Below the pieces are notes generated by a model. That model had not been told where the DNA came from. It was given only the letters and a program-made list of their open reading frames with translations, and did not search any database. Both the position numbers and the translations under genes were made by a program. DNA of 64,000 bases. Origin: Paucimonas sp. Its GTDB lineage: Bacteria > Pseudomonadota > Gammaproteobacteria > Pseudomonadales > Pseudomonadaceae. Numbering within the stretch: position 1 is the stretch's first letter; each line of letters begins with the position of its first letter. The stretch lies in the NCBI GenBank assembly GCA_031253995.1, contig JAIRVG010000107.1:53882-117881 (forward strand), written 5' to 3'. Below, one piece after another: positions 18,091 to 25,737 of this stretch.

Positions 18091-18110
18091 ATGCGGGTAT
18101 ATACACGCAT
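18091..18110. promoter_or_regulatory. Palindromic operator before marR
   Basis: ATGCGGGTATATACACGCAT is a 20-bp dyad with one mismatched pair. It lies just upstream of the marR start, over a TATATA that could be the -10. A 16-bp perfect version lies before the MFS gene at 18535-18550, so it is most simply the MarR-type autoregulatory site. Confidence 0.75.
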
Positions 18111-18112
18111 TC

Positions 18113-18517
18113 ATGTTGACCAGTACCTGCATCTGCACCCATCTGCGTCGCGCTGCCCGTGGGGTGAGCCGGCATTACGACGAGGCCCTCCAGGGCTTCG
18201 GCATCAATGTCGCCCAGTTTTCCCTGCTGCGGCACCTGCAACGCCTCGACAAGCCAAGCATCTCGATCCTGGCCGATGCCATGGGCCTGGACCGCAGCAC
18301 CCTGGGGCGCAACCTCAAGGTGCTGGAGGCGGACGGCCTGGTGGCCCTGGCCGAGGGCGACGACCTGCGCAACCGCGTGGTCCTGCTCACGGCCGAAGGC
18401 GCGGAGCGCGTGCGTATCGCCGCGCCCGCCTGGGAACGCGCCCAGGAAAGCCTGGTGGAAACCCTGGGTGAGGAACAGCGGGATGAACTGGTCCGCTTGC
18501 TGAAACAGTTGGCCTGA
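18113..18517 (+). CDS. MarR family transcriptional regulator
   Basis: 134 aa. The winged-helix domain includes QFSLLRHLQRLDKPSISILADAMGLDRSTLGRNLKVLEADGLV, typical MarR recognition-helix and wing sequence, and the C-terminal helix supports dimerisation. I chose the ATG at 18113 (MLTSTCICTHLRRAARG) because a longer frame would begin within the operator. Two Cys residues (C6, C8) near the N-terminus could be redox- or ligand-sensing, but this is speculative. The adjacent MFS gene with the same operator is the probable target. Confidence 0.9.
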   Translation: MLTSTCICTHLRRAARGVSRHYDEALQGFGINVAQFSLLRHLQRLDKPSISILADAMGLDRSTLGRNLKVLEADGLVALAEGDDLRNRVVLLTAEGAERVRIAAPAWERAQESLVETLGEEQRDELVRLLKQLA

Positions 18518-18534
18518 GTGCTTTGACGACCTAA

Positions 18535-18550
18535 GCGGGTATATACCCGC
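18535..18550. promoter_or_regulatory. Palindromic operator before the MFS gene
   Basis: GCGGGTATATACCCGC is a perfect 16-bp palindrome 28 bp upstream of the MFS start codon, with a TTGACG hexamer at 18523-18528 just upstream. It matches the site in front of marR in 15 of 16 bases. Confidence 0.8.
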
Positions 18551-18578
18551 AAACCTTGCGGAACGGGAGAACAGAACA

Positions 18579-19781
18579 ATGACATCCGTATGGCGTACCA
18601 GTGGCTGGATCCTCGTGGGCGCGGCCCTGATCCTCGCCCTGTCGCTCGGCGTGCGACACGGTTTCGGCCTGTTCCTGGCGCCGATGAGCGCCGAATTCGG
18701 CTGGGGCCGTGGCGTGTTCGCCTTCGCCATTGCCCTGCAGAACCTCATGTGGGGCCTGGCCCAGCCGTTCGCCGGCGCCCTGGCCGATCGCCTCGGTGCG
18801 GGCAAGGTGGTGGTCATCGGCGGCATCCTTTACGCCGCCGGCCTTGTACTGATGGGCTTGTCGGATTCGCCGGTGACCCTGTCCCTGAGTGCCGGCCTGC
18901 TGATCGGCATCGGCCTGTCCGGCACTTCGTTCTCGGTGATCCTCGGCGTGGTCGGCCGCGCCGTGGCCCCGGAAAAACGCAGCCTGGCCATGGGTATCGC
19001 CAGCGCCGCCGGCTCCTTCGGCCAGTTCGCCATGCTGCCCGGCACCCTCGGCCTGATCAACTGGCTGGGCTGGTCCCTGGCCCTGCTGGTGCTGGGCCTG
19101 ATGGTGGCGTTCATCGTGCCGCTGGTGGGCCTGCTCAAGGACCGTCCGCTGCCCGCCCAAGGCCATGACCAGACCCTCGGCGAAGCCCTGCGCGAGGCCT
19201 GCTCCCATTCCGGTTTCTGGCTGCTGGCGCTGGGCTTCTTCGTCTGCGGCTTCCAGGTGGTGTTCATCGGTGTGCACCTGCCGGCCTACCTGGTGGACCA
19301 ACACCTGCCGGCAACCACCGGCACCACCGTGCTGGCCCTGGTCGGCCTGTTCAATATCGTCGGCACCTATACCGCCGGCTGGCTTGGCGGGCGCATGTCC
19401 AAGCCCCGCCTGCTGACCGCCTTGTACCTGCTGCGGGCGGTGGTCATCGTGCTGTTCCTGTGGGCGCCGATCACTACCTTCAGCGCCTACCTGTTCGGTA
19501 TCGCCATGGGCCTGTTGTGGCTGTCCACAGTACCGCTGACCAACGGCACCGTGGCCACCCTGTTCGGCGTGCGCAACCTGTCCATGCTGGGCGGCATCGT
19601 CTTCCTCTTCCACCAGTTGGGCGCCTTCCTCGGTGGCTGGCTGGGCGGGGTGGTGTATGACCAGACCGGCAACTACGACCTGGTGTGGCAGATCTCGATC
19701 CTGCTCAGCCTGCTGGCGGGGGCGCTGAACTGGCCGGTGCGTGAACGTCCGGTGGCACGCCTGCAGGCCGCCTCGGCATGA
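18579..19781 (+). CDS. MFS transporter
   Basis: 400 aa with 12 predicted TM segments. The RHGFGLFLAPMSAEFGWGRGVFAFAIALQNL start resembles the oxalate/formate-antiporter and monocarboxylate-like branch of the MFS. LADRLGAGKVVVIGGILYAAGL is the loop 2-3 motif A region. The substrate is unknown. It has its own copy of the MarR operator and is followed by an overlapping 40-aa ORF. Given the MarR pairing, efflux or uptake of an inducer-type small molecule is plausible. Confidence 0.9.
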   Translation: MTSVWRTSGWILVGAALILALSLGVRHGFGLFLAPMSAEFGWGRGVFAFAIALQNLMWGLAQPFAGALADRLGAGKVVVIGGILYAAGLVLMGLSDSPVTLSLSAGLLIGIGLSGTSFSVILGVVGRAVAPEKRSLAMGIASAAGSFGQFAMLPGTLGLINWLGWSLALLVLGLMVAFIVPLVGLLKDRPLPAQGHDQTLGEALREACSHSGFWLLALGFFVCGFQVVFIGVHLPAYLVDQHLPATTGTTVLALVGLFNIVGTYTAGWLGGRMSKPRLLTALYLLRAVVIVLFLWAPITTFSAYLFGIAMGLLWLSTVPLTNGTVATLFGVRNLSMLGGIVFLFHQLGAFLGGWLGGVVYDQTGNYDLVWQISILLSLLAGALNWPVRERPVARLQAASA

Positions 19782-19900
19782 GCCGTTACCGGGCCTGGCT
19801 CGCCGGGCTGGTGCTGGCGGCGGTGCTGCTGTCCCTGGCCTGGTGGGGCTGGCAGCGCGGCGGCCTGGCGCTGATGCAGTTGGGCATGGGCGTCTGTTAG
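19778..19900 (+). CDS. 40-aa putative single-span membrane protein
   Basis: A short ORF whose ATG overlaps the MFS stop codon (ATGA at 19778-19781). It encodes MSRYRAWLAGLVLAAVLLSL followed by AWWGWQRGGLALMQLGMGVC, with one strongly hydrophobic segment (residues 7-24) preceded by Arg residues. The exact start-stop overlap is the pattern of translational coupling used throughout this genome and supports a real gene. The function is unknown; a small accessory subunit of the transporter is possible. Confidence 0.6.
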   Translation: MSRYRAWLAGLVLAAVLLSLAWWGWQRGGLALMQLGMGVC

Positions 19901-19939
19901 GCGTAGGCTGATCCTTCGTACAACGAATGGAGAAGTGTC

Positions 19940-20488
19940 ATGCGTGCACGCCTGTTGATCGCCGCCGTCGCCCTGGGTTTCAGCGGACTGGCCCTGGCCG
20001 ATGGCTGTCCGGCCCTGCTGCAGGGCGACCTGCCCAAGCTGGGGAACAAGAAACCCATCGACCTGTGCCAGCAGTTCGGCGGCAAGCCGCTGGTGGTGGT
20101 CAACACCGCCAGTTACTGCGGCTTCGCTCCGCAGTTCGAAGGCCTTGAAGCGGTCTACAAGGAATACCACGGCCAGGGCCTGGAAATGCTCGGCGTGCCG
20201 TCCAACGACTTCAAGCAGGAAGACGCCGACAGCACGAAGACCGCCAAGGTCTGCTACGCCAACTACGGCGTCACCTTCACCATGACCGAGAGGCAGCCGG
20301 TGCGCGGCGCCGATGCCACGCCGCTGTTCAAGGAACTGGCGCGGCAGAGCGCGGCGCCGAAGTGGAATTTCTACAAGTACGTGGTCGATCGCCAGGGCAA
20401 GGTGGTCGCCAGCTTCTCCAGCCTGACCAAACCGGACGACCCGGAATTCCGTGCGGCCATCGACAAGGCCATCGCGTCCCGTCCCTGA
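19940..20488 (+). CDS. Exported glutathione peroxidase family protein
   Basis: 182 aa. The N-terminus MRARLLIAAVALGFSGLALA is a signal peptide, so it acts in the periplasm, unlike the usual cytosolic Gpx/BtuE. The peroxidatic Cys is in VVVNTASYCGFAPQFEGL, and the Trp/Asn pair is in KWNFYKYVVD. It reduces peroxides, probably with a thioredoxin-like donor as in other bacterial Cys-Gpx. An RBS (GGAG) precedes the ATG. It lies 39 bp after the 40-aa ORF. Confidence 0.9.
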   Translation: MRARLLIAAVALGFSGLALADGCPALLQGDLPKLGNKKPIDLCQQFGGKPLVVVNTASYCGFAPQFEGLEAVYKEYHGQGLEMLGVPSNDFKQEDADSTKTAKVCYANYGVTFTMTERQPVRGADATPLFKELARQSAAPKWNFYKYVVDRQGKVVASFSSLTKPDDPEFRAAIDKAIASRP

Positions 20489-20489
20489 G

Positions 20490-20750
20490 TCACTTGTGCG
20501 GGTGCACGGTCCAGGCCACCAGCCGAACCACGATCGGTCGCACCACCAGCACGCAGGCGAAGGCCACCGGCATGGCCAGCTGGTAGGCCTTCAGCACGTT
20601 GCCCAGGTACTGCTCGTCGATCCCGCTGTTGGCGGCGGTGATCACGAAGCACATCAGCATCGCCATGATCGATGACATGTAGAACGCAAACACGAAGGGA
20701 GTGGCGCGGACGCCGAGTTTCAGGGGGCGGCGGCTTGCTCGTGACGTCAT
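20490..20750 (-). CDS. DUF2798 family small membrane protein
   Basis: 86 aa with two hydrophobic segments, about residues 18-42 (FVFAFYMSSIMAMLMCFVIT) and 52-74. The SSIMAMLMCFVITAANSG pattern is characteristic of DUF2798 proteins, whose function is unknown. The start MTSRASRRPLK has a GAGGAAATCCC leader; the 19-residue extension upstream is not membrane-like. Divergent to a LysR regulator, which may control it. Confidence 0.8.
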   Translation of the reverse strand: MTSRASRRPLKLGVRATPFVFAFYMSSIMAMLMCFVITAANSGIDEQYLGNVLKAYQLAMPVAFACVLVVRPIVVRLVAWTVHPHK

Positions 20751-20868
20751 GGGATTTCCTCGAAGGTCCAGTGAGTGGCGCAGGTTAGCAACGCTCCTGG
20801 CGAGCAAGTAGACGGGCGGGAATTAGGTCTTTATAAAGGAAAACTTACGAATCCCCTGGAGCCTGCCG

Positions 20869-21804
20869 GTGAACCTGCTCGGCCTGATCAAGAGTTTCAT
20901 CAAGGTGGTCGAGGCCGGCAGTATCGCCGGCGGTGCCCGCAGCCTCGGCCTCAGTGCGGCGGCGGTGAGCCAGAACATCGCCCGGCTGGAGGCGTACCTG
21001 CAGGTGCAGCTGTTGGCCCGGACCACGCGGCGGATGGTGCTCACCCCCAGTGGCAGCCTGTACTACGACAAGGTCCGGCATATCGAGCGCGACCTGGAAG
21101 ATGCACAACTGGCGATCACCACGGTGGACAGCGAGCCTCGCGGGCGGCTGTGCATCGCCAGCACCTCGGCGTTCGGCCGGCATGTGCTGGCGCCGCTGAT
21201 ACCGGAGTTCAGTCGCCTGTATCCCGGGCTTTCAATTGAATTGCTTACGAGTGACAACCGTGTCGACCATGCCCGCCAGGGCGTGGATGTGAGCCTGCGT
21301 ATCACCCCGCAACTGGAAGACGGCCTGCTGGCCCGGCATATCGCCCAGGTGCCGTTCATCTGTTGCGCGTCGCCTGGCTACCTGGCCCGTGATGGCTGGC
21401 CGCAAAGCCCCGAGGAGCTCAAGCAGCACCGTTGCCTGGTGTTCCGCTATCCGGTGGACGGACGTTTCCTGCGCTGGGGCTTCGTGCGCGATGGCCTGCG
21501 CTTCGATGCCGATTTCGGGGATGTGCTGATCAGCGATGACATCGATGTCCTGGCGCAGATGGCCGCGCGGGATGGGGGGATCACCCGGCTCGCGGAGTTC
21601 GTCGCCCGGCCGTATCTGGAGCGGGGTGAGCTGGTGCCCTTGTTCGAGGAGGCCGGTGGGCGGGGTGCCTATGCGCAGACCGAGCCGATGGATGTCTACC
21701 TCTGTGTCAGCGAGCGCTTTGCCCTGACGCCGAAGGTGCGGGCATTCATGGCCTATCTGCAGGCCAGCCTGGGCGAACAGTGGGTCGTCAGATCCCGGGC
21801 ATGA
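20869..21804 (+). CDS. LysR family transcriptional regulator
   Basis: 311 aa. The N-terminal HTH is LIKSFIKVVEAGSIAGGARSLGLSAAAVSQNIARLEAYL; the effector-binding domain covers about residues 90-300, with RLCIASTSAFGRHVLAPLIPEF. The start is a GTG (20869-20871) with CTGGAG upstream; no ATG fits the HTH boundary. Divergent to the DUF2798 gene, with a CTTTATAAAG palindrome at 20829-20838 in between. The target is unknown. Confidence 0.88.
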   Translation: MNLLGLIKSFIKVVEAGSIAGGARSLGLSAAAVSQNIARLEAYLQVQLLARTTRRMVLTPSGSLYYDKVRHIERDLEDAQLAITTVDSEPRGRLCIASTSAFGRHVLAPLIPEFSRLYPGLSIELLTSDNRVDHARQGVDVSLRITPQLEDGLLARHIAQVPFICCASPGYLARDGWPQSPEELKQHRCLVFRYPVDGRFLRWGFVRDGLRFDADFGDVLISDDIDVLAQMAARDGGITRLAEFVARPYLERGELVPLFEEAGGRGAYAQTEPMDVYLCVSERFALTPKVRAFMAYLQASLGEQWVVRSRA

Positions 21805-21834
21805 AAAAACCGCCGGTGAGGGCGGTTTCTTCAT
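21802..21834. terminator. Bidirectional intrinsic terminator between LysR gene and FadL gene
   Basis: AAACCGCC (21807-21814) pairs with GGCGGTTT (21821-21828) and is flanked by an A-run on the left and CTTCAT on the right. It lies between convergent genes and can serve both. Confidence 0.85.
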
Positions 21835-21850
21835 GCAGCCAGGGCGAGAA

Positions 21851-23101
21851 TCAGAAGCGGTAGGTCAGGGACGCGCCCAGGCCGTGTGCACTGTTTTCGT
21901 ATTTGGCCTGGTAGGCCGCCTGGTTGATCTTGGCGTCTTCTTCCCACAGGTAGGAGTAGGCCAGGTCGATGGTCATGTCGTCGTTCGGGCTCCAGCCGGC
22001 ACCGAAGCTGAGGATCTTGCGATCGCCAGTCGGGATGCGTGGAGAACGGTTGACGTTGTTGGTTGGGGACTGGTCGACGGTGAAGCCGGTGCGCAGGGTC
22101 CATTCCTTGTTCAGCTTGTAGGAGGCACCGATGGCGTGGGCCCAGGTGTCATGCCACTTCTGCTCTTCGCTGATACGACCCAGGCCGGCGGCCTGCAGCG
22201 CCGGCGGAACACCTTCGTTCTCGACGGTAATGGCTTCCAGGCGGCTCCAGCGGGTCCAGGTGCTGCCCGCATACAGGGTCCAGTGGTCATCCAGTTCGTG
22301 GGTGATGGACAGGTCCACCGACTCTGGGGTCTTGATTTTCAGCGATGCATCGTACTTGGACCCATTGAGCGGGCCAATGTACTGGTTGGAGACCTTGGTC
22401 TTGCCTTCCAGCTTGTAGTCGACCATCGAGTGGTAGGTCAGGCCGACGCGGGTGCTGTCGGTGGCCTGGACCAGAATGCCGATGTTGTAGCCGACAGCGG
22501 TGTCGTCACCGGAGATCTTTACCTTGCCGTCGTTCAGGCCCGGCGCTGGTGGACGGGTGGCGGACTCCAGGGTGCCCTCGATGCGGTTGATGGTCGGGCC
22601 GAAGCCGATCGAGACCTTGTCGTTGAAGGCATAGCTGACGGTCGGCTGCAGGGTGATGACCTGCACTTCGCTCTTGCTGCCATGGTAACGACCGGCGAAT
22701 CCGCTCTCGTAATCGGTTACCAGGCCGTATGGCACGTACATGCCGAAGCCGAAGCTCCAGTGCTCGTCGATCGGCTTGACGTAGTAACCCATCGGGACGC
22801 CCACCACCGGGACCATGTCGCCATCGTTGGAGCCAGCGGCCCCGCCGGTCTGCTTGATGTCGGTCTTGGCGATCACGGCAGCGCCGCCGACGGTAACTTG
22901 TTCGCGTTTCAGGCGCGACATGCCGGCAGGGTTGCCGTACACGGTGCTCGCATCATCGGCGGACGAGGAACGACCGGCGAAACCGGTACCCATGCCGCTG
23001 ACGCTTTGTTCGTTGAGCGCGAAACCGCTGGCAAGCAGGTTGGAAGAGGCCAGGGTAACGGCAAGAGCCAGGGTGCTTTTGATGAGTGTGACTTTTTTCA
23101 T
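21851..23101 (-). CDS. OmpP1/FadL family outer-membrane transporter
   Basis: 416 aa. The signal peptide MKKVTLIKSTLALAVTLASSNLLA is followed by SGFALNEQSVSGMGTGFAGRSSSADDASTVYGNPAGMSRL, containing the NPAG motif of FadL hatch domains. The C-terminus ends in an aromatic residue (LGASLTYRF), as beta-barrels do. Family members carry long-chain fatty acids or hydrophobic aromatics across the outer membrane. I chose the ATG at 23099-23101 because a signal peptide starts there. Confidence 0.92.
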   Translation of the reverse strand: MKKVTLIKSTLALAVTLASSNLLASGFALNEQSVSGMGTGFAGRSSSADDASTVYGNPAGMSRLKREQVTVGGAAVIAKTDIKQTGGAAGSNDGDMVPVVGVPMGYYVKPIDEHWSFGFGMYVPYGLVTDYESGFAGRYHGSKSEVQVITLQPTVSYAFNDKVSIGFGPTINRIEGTLESATRPPAPGLNDGKVKISGDDTAVGYNIGILVQATDSTRVGLTYHSMVDYKLEGKTKVSNQYIGPLNGSKYDASLKIKTPESVDLSITHELDDHWTLYAGSTWTRWSRLEAITVENEGVPPALQAAGLGRISEEQKWHDTWAHAIGASYKLNKEWTLRTGFTVDQSPTNNVNRSPRIPTGDRKILSFGAGWSPNDDMTIDLAYSYLWEEDAKINQAAYQAKYENSAHGLGASLTYRF

Positions 23102-23249
23102 TATTAGAAACTCCAGGGGATCACCGTGGCGCAAATTACCAACATTTTCTGGTACGCGCTATAGGCTGTATCGCCGGAGATAGAGCGGTTTTGTAGGACA
23201 ATCCGACCAGGTTTGGCAATTTATTCCGTTTTTGTTTGTAGGTGTTTTC

Positions 23250-23732
23250 CTAACATGCCTGATGTTCCACTGGCGCCACGCAGGCCTGCCAGGCCTGGGT
23301 GAAGTCGCGCAGCCGGCCTTGCGGCTGGAAAATCTGACGCCAGATTTTTGCCAGGCCGAGCAAATCGTCGGGTTCCGGCAATCGTGGCGCCTGCTCTTCG
23401 ATCAGCATCCATGCAATGGCGGTGGCGTAGCGCAGGTTCACCGTCAGTTCCAGATGAGGTCCGTTGAGAAAAGCATGCTGACTAGCCAGACCACGGACCA
23501 GGCTCGCCAGTTCCGGATCGCGTGCCAGAAAGTCATCCCAGACCGATTGGTGACGCAGTTCGGCAATCCGGTACAGGCCATGACCACGGCGATCGTGAAG
23601 GGCTGCGCCGAGGGCCGACTGGCTGGCCGCCACCCCCAGCAGCAGGGCTTCTGCGCAGGGGCTGTGGCGGTCCAGGTAGATCAGCGTCGGCCGGATCACG
23701 TATTGGCTCAACTCGCTCGCGGCGATACCCAT
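23250..23732 (-). CDS. Uncharacterised protein, 160 aa
   Basis: I do not recognise a named family with confidence. The protein MGIAASELSQYVIRPTLIYL has no signal peptide and is largely helical. Segments such as PCAEALLLGVAASQSALGA, with a small-Ala-rich stretch after a predicted helix, and HAFLNGPHLELTVNLRYATAIAWMLIEEQ suggest a globular cytosolic protein. The N-terminal layout (IRPTL then EALLLGVAASQS) recalls short phage-associated lysozyme-fold proteins, but I would not annotate it so. Base composition matches its neighbours. Confidence 0.65.
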   Translation of the reverse strand: MGIAASELSQYVIRPTLIYLDRHSPCAEALLLGVAASQSALGAALHDRRGHGLYRIAELRHQSVWDDFLARDPELASLVRGLASQHAFLNGPHLELTVNLRYATAIAWMLIEEQAPRLPEPDDLLGLAKIWRQIFQPQGRLRDFTQAWQACVAPVEHQAC

Positions 23733-23965
23733 GATGCCCTCGAACTGGAAGATGGCCGGCGGGACGCTGGTGCTTGGCAGCAGGTGGGTCGGGGTCAGGC
23801 CCGCCGGAAGCGGACAAGGCCGCTTGAGTTGAAGTGTAGTGTCATATTCCAGCTGTAAAGGGCTGTTTTTAAATCGTTTCCGGCATTCCGTTATAGGTCA
23901 TATACCGAACGGTGCTTAATGGTGGGAGGTGTTTCGAGGGGGTCAGGCGAGGAGGTAGAACGGCG

Positions 23966-23990
23966 AAAGCCCCTCGCAGGAGGGGCTTTT
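23966..23990. terminator. Intrinsic terminator downstream of the 75-aa ORF
   Basis: AAAGCCCCTC (23966-23975) and GAGGGGCTTT (23980-23989) form a perfect 10-bp stem with a GCAG loop and T-runs on both strands. It lies just after the stop of the minus-strand ORF at 24005. Confidence 0.85.
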
Positions 23991-24004
23991 TGCCGGGCTG
24001 GACA

Positions 24005-24232
24005 TCAGGCGACCAGCGCCTGGCGGGTCCGGTCGATCACCGCTTGCAGCGGTTCGGCACGGGAGTATTGTTCGGGGTACAGGCGTTCGCTGTGCTGGGC
24101 GATGCCGTTTTCATCGACCAGGGTGAAGCTGAAGCTGTTCTTGCGCGAGGCAAGGATGATGCAGTTCAGCGGCGCGAAGGCCTGGGACAGGGTGCGGATG
24201 GCCGCTTGGGTGTGGCTGTTGTGATTCATCAT
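24005..24232 (-). CDS. Small conserved-looking protein, 75 aa
   Basis: Encodes MMNHNSHTQAAIRTLSQAF and continues as APLNCIILASRKNSFSFTLV to RTRQALVA. The start may be either of two adjacent ATGs (24232 or 24229). No TM or signal segment. A short beta-rich core (NSFSFTLVDENGIAQHSERL) suggests a compact domain. It is followed by a strong terminator, which supports expression. The function is unknown. Confidence 0.6.
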   Translation of the reverse strand: MMNHNSHTQAAIRTLSQAFAPLNCIILASRKNSFSFTLVDENGIAQHSERLYPEQYSRAEPLQAVIDRTRQALVA

Positions 24233-25182
24233 TGTTTGGACGTTCCTGCATGAGATACGGCCAGTTTGAGCCGTATATATTTCAAACGTTCCAGTGACGC
24301 GGGCCTTCAGGGCAAATGCGGCAGAACCTGTCTGGAACAGGACAGCCAGTGATCGAGCGCAATATAAGAGTGGCGCCTTGGGCTGACTGGTAGGTACTTC
24401 GGAAGACGGGCAACACGCCAGGGCAATAGGTTCTGCGCCTCTGGGTGAGGATCCTGTTCAGTCTGCTGGTGGGGCTCGGCGGGGCGAGTATGGAGTTGCC
24501 CGGGGAGCTTTTGCTTGGCGGGTCCTGGTTTCAGCAGGATGGCCCCTTGAGTGAGGGCGATGCTGCAAGGACCGCTTTGGCCAGAATTGACTTTCAGCTT
24601 GGTACTAACGGCGGCGAAGATACCGGCTTCCGTGCTCGCTGGCAAGTTTTTCGATCTTTCTTGCGGCGAGCCGGCCATTATGTCCATTTTGACCCTGCCT
24701 GTGAAGCCCCGTTTTTCGCCGCGAACGGCCGCGATGGTGCAGGACCTCGCCTCGCTTTGGGGCGCTTGTGCACACCCGGGGCGACCTATGTCACAAGGTT
24801 GTAACACCTCTGTAGGGCTCGCCCTTTGACCGGTCCGTACCGACAAGTCAATGAAAAAAAACACTTTTTTTAGCTGGTGAAAAAATCGACAGTTTGACTG
24901 GAGGCCCCATTCCACCGGGGTTTGCGGGGTATCGAGAGCGGTTGTCCACTGAGTTATCCACAGCTTCTGTGGATTGTCCCGAGCGCTTGCTCTAGGACGG
25001 GCGTGCCAGCAGGTCGAAGGCTGTCGGACAATTTTCCGGTGAGGTAGTACTGGCTAAAAAATCACCTCGGAAAGGTCAAGAAAAAAGTTGAGAAATTTCT
25101 GAAAAAACTTCAGAAATGACCAGCGCGGTCGTCGGAAAAATCGGGTAGAGTGCGCGCCCCAAGAAGTGTCCTGCCTGTTTTT
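24233..25182. other. Gene-poor 950-bp stretch
   Basis: I find no convincing gene. Open frames exist on both strands (for example 24307-24915 minus and 24551-24829 plus), but they have no RBS, no family resemblance, and poorer codon use than real genes here. The region contains A/T tracts (24850-24895), a consensus DnaA box TTATCCACA at 24954-24962 with a degenerate inverted partner, and repeated AGAAATTTCT-like dyads at 25088-25117 just before the Sel1 gene. Confidence 0.6.
24953..24976. promoter_or_regulatory. DnaA box with imperfect inverted partner
   Basis: TTATCCACA (24954-24962) is the strict consensus DnaA box. ATCCACAG (24956-24963) and CTGTGGAT (24967-24974) form an 8-bp dyad with a 3-nt spacer; the right-hand box deviates from consensus at its outer two bases. 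Confidence 0.55.
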
Positions 25183-25611
25183 ATGAAGTTTCGCAGTCGA
25201 TCCTCCGCTCCAAATTCTCCTTCTACACCTGTCTCCGAACCCAAGCGCCTGTCGCTGAAGGTAGCCTTGTGGCTGCTGGACAGCCCGCGCCTGGGTGACA
25301 AGCCCAAGGTCAAGCATTTCGCCGGGCGCCTGCTCAAGCAGCCGGCGCGGGAAGGCGTGGTGGTGGCGCAGAGCCGCCTGGGGCAGATGCTCTGCCGTGA
25401 CTGCGGCAATGCCCGTGACCGGCGCATCGGTCACGACCTGCTGCGCCAGGCCGCGCGGGCCGGCGATCGCCGTGCCCAGCTGGAGTACGGCCGCCTGTGC
25501 AGCCAGCCGGAGGTCAACGAGCCGGAGCAGGCCCGCCACTGGCTGGAACAGGCTGCGGCCAAGGGCTCGGCGGAGGCGGGGCGTCTGCTGCGGCAATTGC
25601 CTCGCGGTTGA
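25183..25611 (+). CDS. Sel1-like repeat / tetratricopeptide-like protein
   Basis: 142 aa. After a basic, Ser/Pro-rich N-terminus (MKFRSRSSAPNSPSTPV) the protein has helical pairs with the Sel1 pattern: AQSRLGQMLCRDCGNARDRRI, DLLRQAARAGDRRAQLEYGRLC and ARHWLEQAAAKGSAEAGRLL, i.e. about three short solenoid repeats. Such repeats bind other proteins. No signal peptide is visible. The start at 25183 excludes 11 residues encoded from a weak upstream codon. Located 126 bp ahead of rmuC on the same strand. Confidence 0.75.
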   Translation: MKFRSRSSAPNSPSTPVSEPKRLSLKVALWLLDSPRLGDKPKVKHFAGRLLKQPAREGVVVAQSRLGQMLCRDCGNARDRRIGHDLLRQAARAGDRRAQLEYGRLCSQPEVNEPEQARHWLEQAAAKGSAEAGRLLRQLPRG

Positions 25612-25737
25612 ACGGCTTTCGCGATCCACTGTCCTTCGCAGGCAAGCCAGTTCGGTCAGCGCAACCCTGTGCCATGGGTGTATAAATATCCAGTCCTGGG
25701 CTGGTAAGCTCAGCGGGAATTTTTCCGAGGGGTGAGC

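Noticed and set aside
24307..24915. Possible 202-aa gene on the minus strand in the gene-poor stretch, and shorter frames on the plus strand
   Set aside because: No Shine-Dalgarno, no recognisable domain and weak codon preference. I cannot exclude a lineage-specific gene, so the region is listed as gene-poor rather than empty.
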